Assembly (NCBI RefSeq): GCF_030453725.1
Contig: NZ_JAKDJU010000037.1
Span: forward strand, 1 to 21,518
Direction of reading: 5' to 3'
Length of the DNA: 21,518 bases
From: Brevibacterium picturae
GTDB lineage: Bacteria; Actinomycetota; Actinomycetes; Actinomycetales; Brevibacteriaceae
Shown here: piece by piece, positions 15,593 to 21,518 of the stretch
How positions within the stretch are numbered: the first letter of the stretch is position 1
Layout of the letters: the number at the start of each line of letters is the position of its first letter
Notes under the pieces: generated by a model
Database searches by the model: none
Told to the model about the DNA's origin: nothing
What the model saw: the letters and a program-made list of their open reading frames with translations, nothing else
Made by a program: the position numbers and the translations under genes

Positions 15593-17293
15593 TCAGTGTC
15601 CGTTCTCCGGTGAATGGTGAATGTGGTCTGTGGTGGTGGCACCGTCGACAGTGACCGGCGAGTCGTCGGTGACGAAGCGGATGATGACCCCGGGCGCAAG
15701 CTGTGCCGCCAGATCCGTGTCATCGACGCTGGCGATGATCGGATAGCCGCCGGTCAGCGGATGGTCGGGGCCGAAGAGCACCGGCTGTCCGTTGGGTGGG
15801 ACCTGCAGCGCCCCGGTGACAGCGCCCTCGCTGGGCAGTTCTCCGGTGCGGGAGCGTTCGAGTGGAACCTCACCGTCGAGTCTGAGTCCGACGCGATCGG
15901 ATTCGTGCGTGACCGTCCATTCCTGGCCCAGCAGGGTTTCGATCCCCGCCGAGGTGAACCAGTCATCACGCGGTCCCAAGGTCACCGACATCTCGATGGT
16001 CTCTCCCGGCGTGGGCAGGTGCCGCTCGTGGCCTGAGCCGCGGACCGGATCGACGAGCTGAGGAGCCGACTCCGGCCGACCGAGAGTAACCGTGGTGTCC
16101 GGTTCCAGGTGGGCCGGACCGAGATGAGCCAGCGTATCGGCCGAGGCGCTGCCCAGCGCGGTCTCCGTCTCGATCCCACCCCGTATAGCGACATAGACCC
16201 TGGTTCCGCGTTCGGCGGCACCGAGTTCGAGTTCGTCCCCATCTTCGAGTGAGAAGGCCTCGCCGAGGTGGTGCCGGTACACGGTTCCACCGGCAGAGGT
16301 GACGGTGATCGTGGAGTGCGCCCCGGTCACAGCGGCGACACCGTCACCGGCGATGGCCAGTTTTGCTCCACCCCCGACGCTCTCCAGCCCGGCCGTGGTC
16401 TCGGCATTGCCGACTAGGCGGTTGGCGGCCCGCAGCGCCGAACGGTCGGCGGCTCCGGCGCTTGAGACGCCCATGGCGGCGAAGCCGGGCCGTCCGAGGT
16501 CCTGGATGAGCAGCTGAAGTCCGGGACGAATGACCGTGAAGGCATGCGCCGATGCGACTTTGCCCGGCTGTGACGATGAAACCGGCTGTGGCGATGGCTC
16601 CGGCTGCGCAGGCGCACCCTTCTGCGACGACGAGGATTCCGCGCTCGTCTCAGCGACTGTGACCGATTCCCGCTTCGCCTCGCGGAACTTCACCGTCGTT
16701 CCGGGGACGAACAGTGCCGGTGGTTGACGATCGAGGTCCCAGAGTGTGGCGTCGGTGCGGCCGATGAGCTGCCAGCCGCCGGGGGAGGCCCGAGGATAGA
16801 CCCCGGTGAATTCCCCCGCCAAGGCGACAGCTCCGACGGGCACACGGGTGCGTGGTGAGGAGCGGCGGGGGACATTGAAGATCGGATCGTCACCGGCCAG
16901 ATATCCGAACCCGGGGGCGAACCCGGAGAATGCGACCTGCCAGGTCGCACGCTGATGCCGAGCGACCACCTCGGCGGTCGACAGCGACAGAAGTTCAGCC
17001 ACCTCGGCGAGGTCCTCCCCGTCGTAGACGACGTCGATCGTGACCTCACGGGATTCGGTCGAGTCCGCCCCAGTGTGCTCGAGCCTGCGGATCCGATCTT
17101 CGAGCACCGGCGCCGAGGTGCGGGCCGGGTCGAAGCGGATGAGCACCGTCCGTGCGGCCGGGATCAGCTCCTCGATGCCGTCGAGTTCGGCCGCCTCCAG
17201 CGCTTGGTGCAGGTGCATCGTGGCGACAAGATCGGGACATTCGACGAGGAGATGGCGGCGGGAGGCGGTGTGGAAGTCGAGGTTGTCGATCAT
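15593..17293 (-). CDS. pxpBC: Fused PxpB-PxpC (KipI-KipA, AHS1-AHS2), 5-oxoprolinase/urea carboxylase-like
   Basis: A 566-residue fusion of two proteins that are separate in Bacillus and E. coli. The AHS1/KipI/PxpB part (1-210) carries GFAPGFGYLAG at 124-134 and 'VPVGAVALAGEFTGVYPRASPGGWQLIGRT'. A Ser/Pro/Gln-rich linker spans about 213-247. The AHS2/KipA/PxpC part (250-566) begins 'FTVIRPGLQLLIQDLGRPGFAAMGVSSAGAADRSALRAANRLVGN', the family hallmark. PxpABC hydrolyses 5-oxoproline to glutamate using ATP. The same two domain types build the carboxyltransferase unit of urea carboxylase. ATG 17293 overlaps the DUF1445 gene stop (ATGA). The adjacency to PxpA and DUF1445 points to 5-oxoproline, while the following biotin carboxylase gene leaves room for a biotin-dependent variant. 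Confidence 0.93.
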   Translation of the reverse strand: MIDNLDFHTASRRHLLVECPDLVATMHLHQALEAAELDGIEELIPAARTVLIRFDPARTSAPVLEDRIRRLEHTGADSTESREVTIDVVYDGEDLAEVAELLSLSTAEVVARHQRATWQVAFSGFAPGFGYLAGDDPIFNVPRRSSPRTRVPVGAVALAGEFTGVYPRASPGGWQLIGRTDATLWDLDRQPPALFVPGTTVKFREAKRESVTVAETSAESSSSQKGAPAQPEPSPQPVSSSQPGKVASAHAFTVIRPGLQLLIQDLGRPGFAAMGVSSAGAADRSALRAANRLVGNAETTAGLESVGGGAKLAIAGDGVAAVTGAHSTITVTSAGGTVYRHHLGEAFSLEDGDELELGAAERGTRVYVAIRGGIETETALGSASADTLAHLGPAHLEPDTTVTLGRPESAPQLVDPVRGSGHERHLPTPGETIEMSVTLGPRDDWFTSAGIETLLGQEWTVTHESDRVGLRLDGEVPLERSRTGELPSEGAVTGALQVPPNGQPVLFGPDHPLTGGYPIIASVDDTDLAAQLAPGVIIRFVTDDSPVTVDGATTTDHIHHSPENGH

Positions 17294-18096
17294 TGGCGGT
17301 AGTTGCCTTCCGGCGCGTCGGTGATGAACATCCGGCCCGGTGAGTGCGTGATCGCGAACGGTGGGGCCGAGGCTTGGATGGCGATCTGAGGAGTCACTCC
17401 GCAGGCCCAGAACACGGGAATGTCGCCGTCCTCGATCGCGGGGGCATCGCCGAAGTCGGGGGAGTCAAGGTCGGTGATGCCGATCTGCTCGGGTTCTCCG
17501 ATGTGGACGGGACCACCGTGGACGGCGGGAAAACGGTCGGTGATGCGCACCGCCTCGGCGACCTGATGGGCAGGGATGGGGCGCATGGACACGACCATGT
17601 TGCCGTGGACCCGACCGGCGGGTCGGCAGGCGATCGATGTGGAGTACATCGGTACGTTGCGACCGGCTTCCTGGTGGCGGATCGGAATGCCGGCCTCGAG
17701 CAGTCCGGATTCGAACGTGAAGCTGCATCCGATGAGGAATGACACGAGGTCAGGATGCTCGGCCCAGACATCGGTCGCATCATCGACCTCGCCGACGAGT
17801 GACCCGTTCTCCCAGAGTCTGTAGCCGGGAATGTCGGAACGCAGGTCGCTGCCCGGCGCCAACGCGGATTCGACCTGCCCGGGTTCGAGAACATCGATGA
17901 CCGGACACGGCTTCGGGTTGCGTTGGGCGAAGAGCAGCATATCGAAGGCCCACTCGGCCGGGACGGCGATGAGGTTGGCCTGAACCAGACCAGGAGCCAG
18001 GCCAGAGGTCGGTTCCGTGGACCCGGCCCGGATGCGCTCGCGGGCCTGCGCTCCAACAGAGGCCTGCACTCCAGCCGCAGTGCGGACCTCGTTCAT
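17290..18096 (-). CDS. DUF1445 family putative hydro-lyase (YcsI; D-glutamate cyclase-related)
   Basis: A 268-residue soluble protein of the DUF1445/YcsI family. Diagnostic stretches are 'TSGLAPGLVQANLIAVPAEWAFDMLLFAQRNPKPCPVIDVLEPG', 'DIPGYRLWENG', 'FLIGCSFTFESGLLEAGIPIRHQE', 'NVPMYSTSIAC', 'HGNMVVSMRPIP' and the C-terminal 'PVFWACGVTPQIAIQASAPPFAITHSPGRMFITD'. The N-terminal region of human D-glutamate cyclase, which forms 5-oxo-D-proline from D-glutamate, belongs to this family. That supports a role in 5-oxoproline or D-glutamate chemistry, though bacterial members are annotated only as putative hydro-lyases. ATGA overlaps join it to pxpA upstream and pxpBC downstream, so stoichiometric coupled translation is likely. 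Confidence 0.92.
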   Translation of the reverse strand: MNEVRTAAGVQASVGAQARERIRAGSTEPTSGLAPGLVQANLIAVPAEWAFDMLLFAQRNPKPCPVIDVLEPGQVESALAPGSDLRSDIPGYRLWENGSLVGEVDDATDVWAEHPDLVSFLIGCSFTFESGLLEAGIPIRHQEAGRNVPMYSTSIACRPAGRVHGNMVVSMRPIPAHQVAEAVRITDRFPAVHGGPVHIGEPEQIGITDLDSPDFGDAPAIEDGDIPVFWACGVTPQIAIQASAPPFAITHSPGRMFITDAPEGNYRQ

Positions 18097-18878
18097 CGAC
18101 CGGCACCGGCGAACGAAGCGATCGTCACACCCGAGGATTCGAGGAGCTCTCGTGCGGCGCGGGCCATGTCGATCGAACCCTGGCTGTCGCCGTGAAAGCA
18201 GATCGACTGGGCGTCGACGTCGACGAGGCTGCCGTCGATGGCCTCGACCTGTCCGGTCTGGACCAGGCGCAGGACGCGGGCGGCCACGGCCTCGGGGTCG
18301 TGGAGGACAGCGTTGGGCTCGGTGCGGGAGACCAGGGAGCCGTCGGGGTTGTAGGAGCGATCGGCGAAGGCCTCAGCGGCGACTGTCAGTCCCGCCTCGG
18401 CGGCGACACGATTGGCCACGCTGCCGGCCAGACCGAGGAAGACGAGGCTGTCATCGACGGCCTTGACCGCATCGACGACGACCTTGGCCTGTGCCTCGTC
18501 GTGGACGATCGCGTTGTAGAGGCCTCCGTGGGGTTTGACGTAGGCGACCGAGCCGCCGACAGCGGTGGTCAGGCCCAGCAGGGCACCGATCTGGTATTCG
18601 ACCTGGGCCTGCAGGGCAGCGGCGGGAACGTCGAGTGGGCGGCGGCCGAAGCCCTCGTAGTCGTCGTAGCCGGGGTGGGCGCCGATGACGACTCCGCCCT
18701 TCGTCGCCGCAGCCGCCGTGGAGCGGATGCCCTCGGGGTTGCCGGCATGGAACCCGCACGAGACGTTGGCGCTGGTCACCAGGCCCAGCATGGCCGTGTC
18801 GTCGCTGACGACGCGATCGGGGACGTTCTCCCCGAGGTCCGAGTTGAGGTCGATGGTCATGGTGTCATTGGCGTTCAT
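18093..18878 (-). CDS. pxpA: PxpA, LamB/YcsF family 5-oxoprolinase subunit A
   Basis: A 261-residue TIM-barrel-like protein of the LamB/YcsF family. Motifs are 'IDLNSDLGE', SANVSCGFHAG (36-46), GAHPGY (66-71), 'GFGRR', 'YVKPHGGLYN' (KPHG at 115-118) and 'EAFADRSYNPDGSLVSR'. With PxpB and PxpC it opens 5-oxo-L-proline to L-glutamate at the cost of ATP. The common 'GFHAGDP' reads GFHAGNP here (Asp to Asn at 47), a small deviation worth noting. Two starts are possible. GTG 18884 overlaps the transporter stop, but GGAGG is only one base away from it. ATG 18878 has GGAGGG 5 bases upstream and is preferred. It is the second gene of the operon. Confidence 0.94.
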   Translation of the reverse strand: MNANDTMTIDLNSDLGENVPDRVVSDDTAMLGLVTSANVSCGFHAGNPEGIRSTAAAATKGGVVIGAHPGYDDYEGFGRRPLDVPAAALQAQVEYQIGALLGLTTAVGGSVAYVKPHGGLYNAIVHDEAQAKVVVDAVKAVDDSLVFLGLAGSVANRVAAEAGLTVAAEAFADRSYNPDGSLVSRTEPNAVLHDPEAVAARVLRLVQTGQVEAIDGSLVDVDAQSICFHGDSQGSIDMARAARELLESSGVTIASFAGAGR

Positions 18879-18880
18879 TG

Positions 18881-20131
18881 TCACCCTCCGATTCCGATCA
18901 TTGCGAAGATGGGGCCGACCGATTCAACGGCCGTGTACCACATCACCAGTGTTGCCGCGGTGCCGATGATGAGCAACCACTTGGGGTAGGTGGCGACTCG
19001 CAGCAGCTGTGGTTTGAACCAGCCGATGTACATGAAGATCGTCAGGCCGATCGGCAGGATGAGGCCGTTGAATCCGCCGACGAAGACGAGCAGGGTCGCC
19101 GGCGCGGTTCCGACGCTCAGGTAGACGATCAGCGACACGGTGATGAAGGCGACCGTGGCCAGCTGCAGCGGCCAGCCCTTGGCAAGGCGTGTGGAGAATG
19201 CGGACAGGAACGTCGCCGAGGTGTAGGCGGCCCCGATCACCGAGGACAGTGCCGCGGCCCAGAAGATGGCACCGAAGACGCGCATGCCGGCGTCGCCGAG
19301 GACTGCGGCGAAGGCCTGCCCGGCAGGGTTGGAGGCCTGACCCCCGAGATCGAGGGCCACACCCGATGCAACGACGCCGAGGATGGCCAGGAACAGGATA
19401 TAGCGCATAACGCCGGTGACGAGGATGCCGGAGAGGGCCGAACGCATGACATAGGGGGCATGCTCCGGTCCGGTCTGGCCCGAGTCGAGGTAGCGGTGGG
19501 CACCGGAGTAGGTGATGTAGCCGCCGACACTTCCCCCGACGATGGTGGTCACGGTGGCGAAGTTGATCGTGTCGGGCAGGAAGCTCTGCTTGATCGCCTC
19601 ACCGACAGGCGGGTCGGACACGATCGCGACGATGACGGTGAGGATGATCATTCCGACACCGAGGACCATGACGACGATGTCGACGACCTTGCCCGCGCGT
19701 TTGAACAGGAAGATGCCGATGGCCAGGACTGCAGTGAGCAGACCGCCGAGCTTCGGATCGATGCCGAGGAGCGCGTTGAGGCCGAGGCCGCCGCCGGCGA
19801 TGTTGCCGATGTTGAAGGCCAGACCGCCGATGACGATGAGGATCGACAGAAGGATGCCCGTGCCCGGAATCGCGCTGGAGGCGAGCTGTGCGGCTCGTTT
19901 GCCCGAGGACGTGATCATGCGCCAGACGTTGAGCTGAATGGCGATGTCGATGAGGATCGACATGAAGATGGCGAAGGCGAAGGCTGCGCCCATCTGAGCG
20001 GTGAACGTCGCCGTCTGGGTGATGAACCCGGGACCGATCGCCGAGGTGGCCATGAGGAAGATGGCGCCCAGGATCGCGCTGCGACTGACCTTCCTCGGTT
20101 GTTTCGTGTCGTGGTCTTGCGGCTGTGACAT
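18881..20131 (-). CDS. NRAMP-fold transporter (YcsG type) without metal-binding motifs
   Basis: A 416-residue membrane protein with about 11 hydrophobic segments and NRAMP-family layout. In TM1 the metal-binding DPGN motif is replaced: 'FLMATSAIGPGFITQT' aligns with the family and puts GPGF at residues 33-36, so the Asp and Asn are Gly and Phe. In TM6, where metal transporters have MPH, the sequence is 'VGGSVGGYITYSGAHRY' (about 198-214). It is therefore unlikely to carry Mn2+ or Fe2+. As first gene of the pxp operon it more likely imports 5-oxoproline or a related small organic acid or amide (inferred). The start ATG 20131 has TTGGAG 5 bases upstream. The Bacillus homologue ycsG lies in an equivalent cluster. 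Confidence 0.9.
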   Translation of the reverse strand: MSQPQDHDTKQPRKVSRSAILGAIFLMATSAIGPGFITQTATFTAQMGAAFAFAIFMSILIDIAIQLNVWRMITSSGKRAAQLASSAIPGTGILLSILIVIGGLAFNIGNIAGGGLGLNALLGIDPKLGGLLTAVLAIGIFLFKRAGKVVDIVVMVLGVGMIILTVIVAIVSDPPVGEAIKQSFLPDTINFATVTTIVGGSVGGYITYSGAHRYLDSGQTGPEHAPYVMRSALSGILVTGVMRYILFLAILGVVASGVALDLGGQASNPAGQAFAAVLGDAGMRVFGAIFWAAALSSVIGAAYTSATFLSAFSTRLAKGWPLQLATVAFITVSLIVYLSVGTAPATLLVFVGGFNGLILPIGLTIFMYIGWFKPQLLRVATYPKWLLIIGTAATLVMWYTAVESVGPIFAMIGIGG

Positions 20132-20240
20132 GGGATCTCCAAGTTGCCTGGTGCCAGGGCGTTGCCTTGTGGCTGGTCTGCGTTTCCGTTGCGATGGACG
20201 AGCCAGCCGCTGTGGTGGCCCGCATCACTGTCATGAATTG
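20132..20240 (-). promoter_or_regulatory. Leader region of the pxp operon, unassigned
   Basis: If transcription starts 6-8 bases after the TAGATT box, the transporter mRNA has a leader of about 110 bases. It contains complementary pieces GGCTGG/CCAGCC and CCTGG/CCAGG (20147-20158), the latter just before the ribosome binding site. I recognise no known riboswitch consensus. The longest gene-free stretch of the window (20132-20353) consists of this leader plus the divergent operator region. Confidence 0.3.
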
Positions 20241-20270
20241 GTAGACAATCTAGCACGGATTGTTCAACAA
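20237..20270 (-). promoter_or_regulatory. pxp operon promoter/operator: -10 box flanked by two palindromes
   Basis: A minus-strand TAGATT (20252-20247) is a plausible -10 box. It overlaps ATTG-GTAGA-CAAT (20237-20249) and is followed upstream by the perfect 11-bp palindrome TTGTTCAACAA (20260-20270), which would lie in the promoter spacer. No convincing -35 is seen. The divergent GntR/FCD regulator is the obvious candidate ligand of these sites (inferred). Confidence 0.5.
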
Positions 20271-20301
20271 GAATAGACTTGCATCACATCTTCATCCAGG
20301 A

Positions 20302-20315
20302 ATTGTTCACGTGAA
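20302..20315. promoter_or_regulatory. Second copy of the ATTGTTCA motif within a palindrome
   Basis: ATTGTTCA at 20302-20309 repeats the motif at 20259-20266 in the same orientation, exactly 43 bases apart, about four helical turns. Here it runs into the perfect palindrome TTCACGTGAA (20306-20315). It is a likely second regulator site, close to the start of the GntR gene. Confidence 0.45.
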
Positions 20316-20353
20316 AATGAGACGTTTGTTGCGCCGATCACTAGGATGGAACC

Positions 20354-20992
20354 GTGAATCACGAATCGTCCCTGGTCAATCTGCTCACCGACCGTCTCAT
20401 CGCCGGCGAGCTGCGTCCCGGTGCCCGCCTGTCCGAAGCTGCACTGGCGAAGGAATTCGACGTCTCCCGCAACACGCTGCGTGAGGCCTTCCGCGTGCTG
20501 GGGGAGCAGGGGCTGGTCAATCACATCCCGCACCGTGGGGTGTCGGTGGCATCACCGAACACCTCCGACGTCATCGACATCTACCGGGTGCGTCGCCATA
20601 TCGAATGCTCGGTGTTGGAGAACGCGCCGAAGAACCACCCGGGCGCCGAGCAGATGCGCAGAGCAGTCGAGACCGCACACAGTGCCGCTGCCGCCGATGA
20701 CTGGCTGCAGGTGGGAACGGTGAATATGGCCTTCCATAACGCGCTGGTCTCACTCTCCGACAGCTCCCGTCTGATGCGGTCGTTCGGAAACGTTCTCGCC
20801 GAGCTCCGGCTGGCCTTCCTCAAGGTCGAAGTCCTCGACTTCCTCCATGCGCCTTTCGTCGAGCGCAACCAAGAAGTCCTCGATACCTACCTCAACGAGA
20901 GCCCCAGGGCGGCGGCGGCGAAGCTGGGCGCTTACCTCGGGGATTCCGAGCGTCAAGTCCTCGGCGCCTACGCCCGCGCGGGCAAGGACTGA
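20354..20992 (+). CDS. GntR family regulator, FCD (FadR C-terminal) subfamily
   Basis: A 212-residue transcription factor. The winged helix-turn-helix covers about residues 5-66 ('LLTDRLIAGELRPGARLSEAALAKEFDVSRNTLREAFRVLGEQGLVNHIPHRGVSV'), the classic GntR signature. The C-terminal FCD domain (about 75-205) includes 'VRRHIECSVLEN', 'NMAFHNALVSLSDSSRLMRSF' and 'ERNQEVLDTYL', where acidic and histidine residues typically bind a metal and a carboxylate ligand. Start GTG 20354 has GGATGG 4 bases upstream. It is transcribed divergently from the pxp operon and probably controls it in response to a small carboxylate such as 5-oxoproline or glutamate (inferred). In Bacillus the equivalent cluster uses an IclR-type regulator, so the control differs here. 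Confidence 0.93.
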   Translation: MNHESSLVNLLTDRLIAGELRPGARLSEAALAKEFDVSRNTLREAFRVLGEQGLVNHIPHRGVSVASPNTSDVIDIYRVRRHIECSVLENAPKNHPGAEQMRRAVETAHSAAAADDWLQVGTVNMAFHNALVSLSDSSRLMRSFGNVLAELRLAFLKVEVLDFLHAPFVERNQEVLDTYLNESPRAAAAKLGAYLGDSERQVLGAYARAGKD

Positions 20993-21121
20993 AGCGCCTC
21001 GGCCGGGGCGAGGGTGGAAATCGCAGCACAGGGCCCGTTGAGACCCGACTGCTAGACTGAGGGCGACGTGTTTGTGCAAATTGCATACGCCCATGTCGGC
21101 CCAGAGCCTGCATGTCTAACG

Positions 21122-21146
21122 GCAGATCAGACAGTGGTCGATCTGC
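21122..21146 (+). promoter_or_regulatory. Hairpin immediately before the ribosome binding site of the small zinc-ribbon gene
   Basis: GCAGATC (21122-21128) and GATCTGC (21140-21146) are perfect complements with an 11-base loop. The Shine-Dalgarno AAGGAG begins at the very next base (21147), 7 bases before the ATG. Such a stem could limit or protect ribosome access. The region 20993-21121 before it holds only a TAGACT -10-like box (21053-21058) and an 11-bp palindrome TGCAA-A-TTGCA (21075-21085). Confidence 0.5.
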
Positions 21147-21158
21147 AAGGAGTGCGCA

Positions 21159-21395
21159 ATGAAGTATGCACCATATCTCTGTCCCGACTGCTACGGCCGT
21201 CTCATCGACACCGCAGCTGTTGCGGAACCCGGTGACGGAGCCAACTTGAACCCCATGCTTGAGTGCGCGGACGGCTGCGGCGTTTCGGAGAATGCGCTCA
21301 AGCCATATAGAACCCGAATGAATGGCAGGGCCCGAGCAGCAGGCAGGGCACCGGTCCGACCTGCGGCCAAGGCACCGGCTCGACGCCAGCGCTAG
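21159..21395 (+). CDS. Small putative zinc-ribbon protein with basic tail
   Basis: A 78-residue protein that I do not recognise as a named family. Four cysteines are placed as C8-x2-C11 and C36-x3-C40 ('YLCPDCYGRL' and 'MLECADGCGV'), suggesting a treble-clef or zinc-ribbon site. The tail (residues 51-78) is rich in Arg, Ala and Pro with no acidic residue, and could bind nucleic acid or ribosome. The ribosome binding site AAGGAG with a 6-base gap is among the best in the window, and a perfect terminator lies 42 bases downstream, so this looks like a real, well-expressed single gene. Function unknown. Confidence 0.75.
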   Translation: MKYAPYLCPDCYGRLIDTAAVAEPGDGANLNPMLECADGCGVSENALKPYRTRMNGRARAAGRAPVRPAAKAPARRQR

Positions 21396-21436
21396 CGGCC
21401 CGCACCCGGGCAGCTGCGTGCCATAGGAGGCAAACA

Positions 21437-21473
21437 AGAAACCGCCGTTCGGATCATCCGAACGGCGGTTTCT
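21437..21473. terminator. Strong bidirectional terminator hairpin
   Basis: A perfect 18-bp inverted repeat (AGAAACCGCC... and its complement ...GGCGGTTTCT) is centred on 21455. The loop would be about 3-5 bases. It lies between the plus-strand small gene and the minus-strand tRNA and can stop transcription from both sides. T-runs are short in both directions, as is usual in high-GC genomes. Confidence 0.88.
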
Positions 21474-21481
21474 CAACTCTG

Positions 21482-21518
21482 TGCACCCCCCGGGACTTGA
21501 ACCCGGAACCCACTGATT
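21482..21518 (-). tRNA. tRNA, 3' portion only (cut by window end)
   Basis: On the minus strand the sequence gives an anticodon-stem 3' half (AATCAGT), a variable loop, T-arm CCGGG-TTCAAGT-CCCGG, acceptor 3' strand GGGGTGC and discriminator A. CCA is not encoded. The anticodon itself lies outside the window, so the amino acid cannot be assigned. 'AATCAG' after the anticodon resembles tRNA-Lys but does not prove it. Confidence 0.85.

Noticed and set aside
18878..20128. A 416-codon plus-strand frame that mirrors the NRAMP-fold gene almost exactly
   Set aside because: It is rich in Asp, Glu, Gly and Arg with no fold signal, as expected from the complement of a membrane-protein gene.
19599..20234. 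A 211-codon minus-strand frame starting in the pxp leader (possible uORF)
   Set aside because: It continues far into the transporter gene in another frame, with a His/Arg-rich shadow composition; no sign of a real leader peptide.

Overview
This 21.5 kb window is high-GC bacterial chromosome. The genes have short or overlapping junctions, and several starts are GTG, with one probable TTG. One gene is a mycothiol-dependent maleylpyruvate isomerase-type (MDMPI/DinB-fold) enzyme. I therefore infer an actinomycete, perhaps a Brevibacterium-like member of the Micrococcales. The genus is a guess; the phylum is fairly safe. I see no insertion sequence, phage gene, CRISPR array or conjugation gene.

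Bases 1-5101: the 3' part of an RsmC/RlmG-type rRNA methyltransferase; then, on the minus strand, a UvrA2/DrrC-like ABC ATPase that lacks the UvrB-binding domain and overlaps a small membrane protein gene; then a PadR regulator coupled to a HAAS-domain membrane protein. A perfect 11+1+11 palindrome fills the spacer of the padR promoter. Bases 5285-7352: a hotdog acyl-CoA thioesterase, a SnoaL-like/TfoX-like pair, and an ArsR/SRPBCC pair. Bases 7502-11309: a YtcJ-type amidohydrolase and an APC permease form an operon, divergent from a TetR regulator, with palindromes in the shared promoter region. Bases 11306-13728: an ASCH protein, the MDMPI-type enzyme, a GNAT acetyltransferase, tRNA-Leu(TAG) with a terminator, and the Bcp peroxiredoxin.

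Bases 13829-20992 hold the most interesting locus, a five-gene minus-strand operon with near-zero spacing and a divergent GntR/FCD regulator. In transcription order it encodes an NRAMP-fold transporter without the metal-binding motifs, PxpA (LamB/YcsF), a DUF1445 protein (YcsI/D-glutamate cyclase-related), a fused PxpB-PxpC (KipI-KipA), and a fused biotin carboxylase-BCCP. It resembles the Bacillus ycsF-ycsG-ycsI-kipI-kipA cluster plus a biotin module. KipI/KipA-type domains also form the carboxyltransferase part of urea carboxylase, so the last two genes together contain all parts of a split urea-carboxylase-like enzyme. The likely role is uptake and ring opening of 5-oxoproline or a related lactam or amide. 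Involvement of biotin is an inference.

Bases 20993-21518 hold a small putative zinc-ribbon protein with a hairpin just before its ribosome binding site, a strong bidirectional terminator, and the 3' part of a tRNA gene cut by the window edge. No gene-free stretch exceeds 300 bases; the longest is 20132-20353, the divergent regulatory region of the pxp operon.
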